Origin: Bacteroidota bacterium
GTDB taxonomy: Bacteria > Bacteroidota > Bacteroidia > UKL13-3
Assembly: GCA_947462865.1 (NCBI GenBank)
Contig: CANHRW010000115.1
Location: 1 to 6,509, forward strand
Length of the DNA stretch: 6,509 bases
Reading direction: 5' to 3'
The position numbers and the translations under genes are program-made. Under the pieces are notes generated by a model. It searched no databases and was not told the DNA's origin. It worked only from the letters and a program-made list of their open reading frames with translations. Within the stretch, counting starts at the first letter, position 1. Each line of letters starts with the position of its first letter. Shown here piece after piece: positions 5,515 through 6,509 of the stretch.

Positions 5515-5994
5515 ATGAAAGTCAATCAACCCGATAACATACCAGCAATCAATACCCATTTTTGGTTCAGCGAAAATGCCATTGCTGCAGCTAATTTTTA
5601 TGTTTCTGTATTTCCTCATTCAAAAGTTTTGCATACCAGTACCATGCATCCCAATACCAGTTACCAATTAGAAATTGTACAATTTGAACTGTCAGGTCAA
5701 AAATACAGTGCCATGGGTTCTGCAAACAATTTTCAGTTGAACGAATCAATGTCATTGGTCATTCACTGCAAAAGTCAACAAGAAATAGATTATTACTGGA
5801 ATACATTAGGAGAAAAAGGAATTGAACAATCATGTGGTTGGCTCAAAGATCAATATGGCATTTCATGGCAAATTATACCAAGTCATTTAGGTCAGTTGCT
5901 TGCTGCAAATCCAAACAAACAATCACATATCATGCAATGCTTTTTAGGGATGAAAAAAATTTCAATTCAAGCATTACAAACAGCTGCTCAATAA
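5515..5994 (+). CDS. PhnB-like VOC-family protein (3-demethylubiquinone-9 3-methyltransferase-type domain)
   Basis: This 159-residue protein matches the PhnB-like group of the vicinal oxygen chelate fold (the Pfam domain historically named 3-dmu-9_3-mt). Despite that name, members are not shown to be methyltransferases, and most have no known substrate. Family marks seen are H-F-W-F-S-E-N-A-I-A-A-A-N-F-Y-V-S-V-F (15-33), G-Q-K-Y-S-A-M-G (61-68), the S-L-V-I-H-C segment with Q-Q-E-I-D-Y-Y-W (80-95), and the signature C-G-W-L-K-D-Q-Y-G-I-S-W-Q-I-I-P (107-122). Length and order are complete. The frame stays open upstream to an ATG at 5437, but those 26 extra residues overlap the lipoprotein gene and lack family sense, so the ATG at 5515, 1 nt after the lipoprotein stop, is chosen. 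No signal peptide is present, so it is probably cytoplasmic. It is followed 6 nt later by an acetyltransferase gene, so co-transcription is likely, though no shared pathway is evident. Confidence 0.93.
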   Translation: MKVNQPDNIPAINTHFWFSENAIAAANFYVSVFPHSKVLHTSTMHPNTSYQLEIVQFELSGQKYSAMGSANNFQLNESMSLVIHCKSQQEIDYYWNTLGEKGIEQSCGWLKDQYGISWQIIPSHLGQLLAANPNKQSHIMQCFLGMKKISIQALQTAAQ

Positions 5995-6000
5995 ATAAAG

Positions 6001-6492
6001 ATGCAAATAACTATCAGACCATATTTAGTAACAGATGAACAGGCGTGCTTGCAACTATTTGAAAGCAATTGTCCGCTGTATTTTGATGCATCAGAGTTGC
6101 CAATGTTTGCCAATTGGTTAAAACACCAAGGTACAGGTGCTGCCTACCAAAGCCCAACTTATTCAGATGCCATGCATGATGCATTTTACGTCATCACTGC
6201 CCCCCATTTTGGCATTGTAGCATGTGGTGGTTATTATATTGTAAAAAACTTACCTGAGGCACGAATGGCATGGGGAATGGTAGCTGCCAGCTTACATAAG
6301 AAAGGCTATGGTAAGGCTTTGTATACGTTTCGTAAATTTGAAATTGAACAAAAATGGCCTCAATACCAAATTACTTTAGGCACCAGTCAGCATACGTATC
6401 AATTTTATAAAAAAATGGGATTGAAAGTACAACAAATCATTCCTCAAGGGTATGGGCCTCTCCTAGACAGAATAGACATGGTTGCACTTTAA
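6001..6492 (+). CDS. GNAT family N-acetyltransferase
   Basis: GNAT enzymes transfer an acetyl group from acetyl-CoA to an amine; the acceptor here cannot be told from the sequence. The 163 residues start with the usual first strand (I-T-I-R-P-Y) and helix (T-D-E-Q-A-C-L-Q-L-F-E). A central strand pair reads G-I-V-A-C-G-G-Y-Y-I (71-80). Motif A runs W-G-M-V through the acetyl-CoA pyrophosphate loop H-K-K-G-Y-G-K-A-L (99-107), close to the family R/Q-x-x-G-x-G/A consensus with His in the first position. Motif B, L-G-T-S-Q-H-T-Y-Q-F-Y-K-K-M-G-L (126-141), is typical. An insert rich in polar and aromatic residues (about 41-62) probably shapes the acceptor site. The ATG at 6001 is 6 nt after the VOC-family stop, placing it last of the visible genes in the unit. 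No signal peptide is present, and a cytoplasmic location is expected. Confidence 0.93.
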   Translation: MQITIRPYLVTDEQACLQLFESNCPLYFDASELPMFANWLKHQGTGAAYQSPTYSDAMHDAFYVITAPHFGIVACGGYYIVKNLPEARMAWGMVAASLHKKGYGKALYTFRKFEIEQKWPQYQITLGTSQHTYQFYKKMGLKVQQIIPQGYGPLLDRIDMVAL

Positions 6493-6509
6493 TAGACAAT
6501 AGGAAATGA

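Overview
The window looks like chromosomal DNA from a member of the Bacteroidota. The evidence is AT-rich sequence with A-rich rather than Shine-Dalgarno-like start regions, the gene order nusB - DUF1573 lipoprotein - yajC - coaE that is typical of this phylum, and lipoproteins with short lipoboxes. A placement near Chitinophagales/Sphingobacteriales is only an impression. No mobile element, CRISPR array, rRNA or convincing tRNA was found.

Left block (1-1812, + strand): the 3' end of nusB, a DUF1573 lipoprotein, yajC and coaE run in one direction with short gaps. A perfect 15-bp hairpin sits in the yajC-coaE gap, ending 8 nt before the coaE ATG. These genes link housekeeping functions: transcription antitermination, envelope and Sec export, and the last step of CoA synthesis. 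coaE converges, with a 14-nt gap, on the next gene.

Middle block (1827-4903, - strand): a full-length UvrD/PcrA-type superfamily 1 helicase, which appears to start at a GTG codon. Upstream of it are two small co-oriented genes, 3 nt apart, that I do not recognise. A 14-bp palindromic terminator-like hairpin separates this pair from the helicase gene, so the helicase probably has its own promoter.

Divergent intergenic region (4904-5264): about 360 bp with no firm gene. It holds several palindromes, a possible 25-codon leader ORF overlapping the next start codon by ATGA, and a stretch that reads on the - strand as two short ORFs split by one stop, possibly decayed or repetitive DNA.

Right block (5265-6492, + strand): a compact three-gene unit with gaps of 1 and 6 nt. 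It encodes a tiny lipoprotein with an acidic neck and a very basic tail, a PhnB-like VOC-family protein, and a GNAT acetyltransferase. The last bases (6506-6509, ATGA) could begin another gene, but too little is visible to call it.

Most of the window is ordinary housekeeping sequence. I found no clear evidence of a new multi-gene system. The parts most worth a second look are the hairpin before coaE, the two orphan genes, the divergent intergenic region and the bipolar small lipoprotein.
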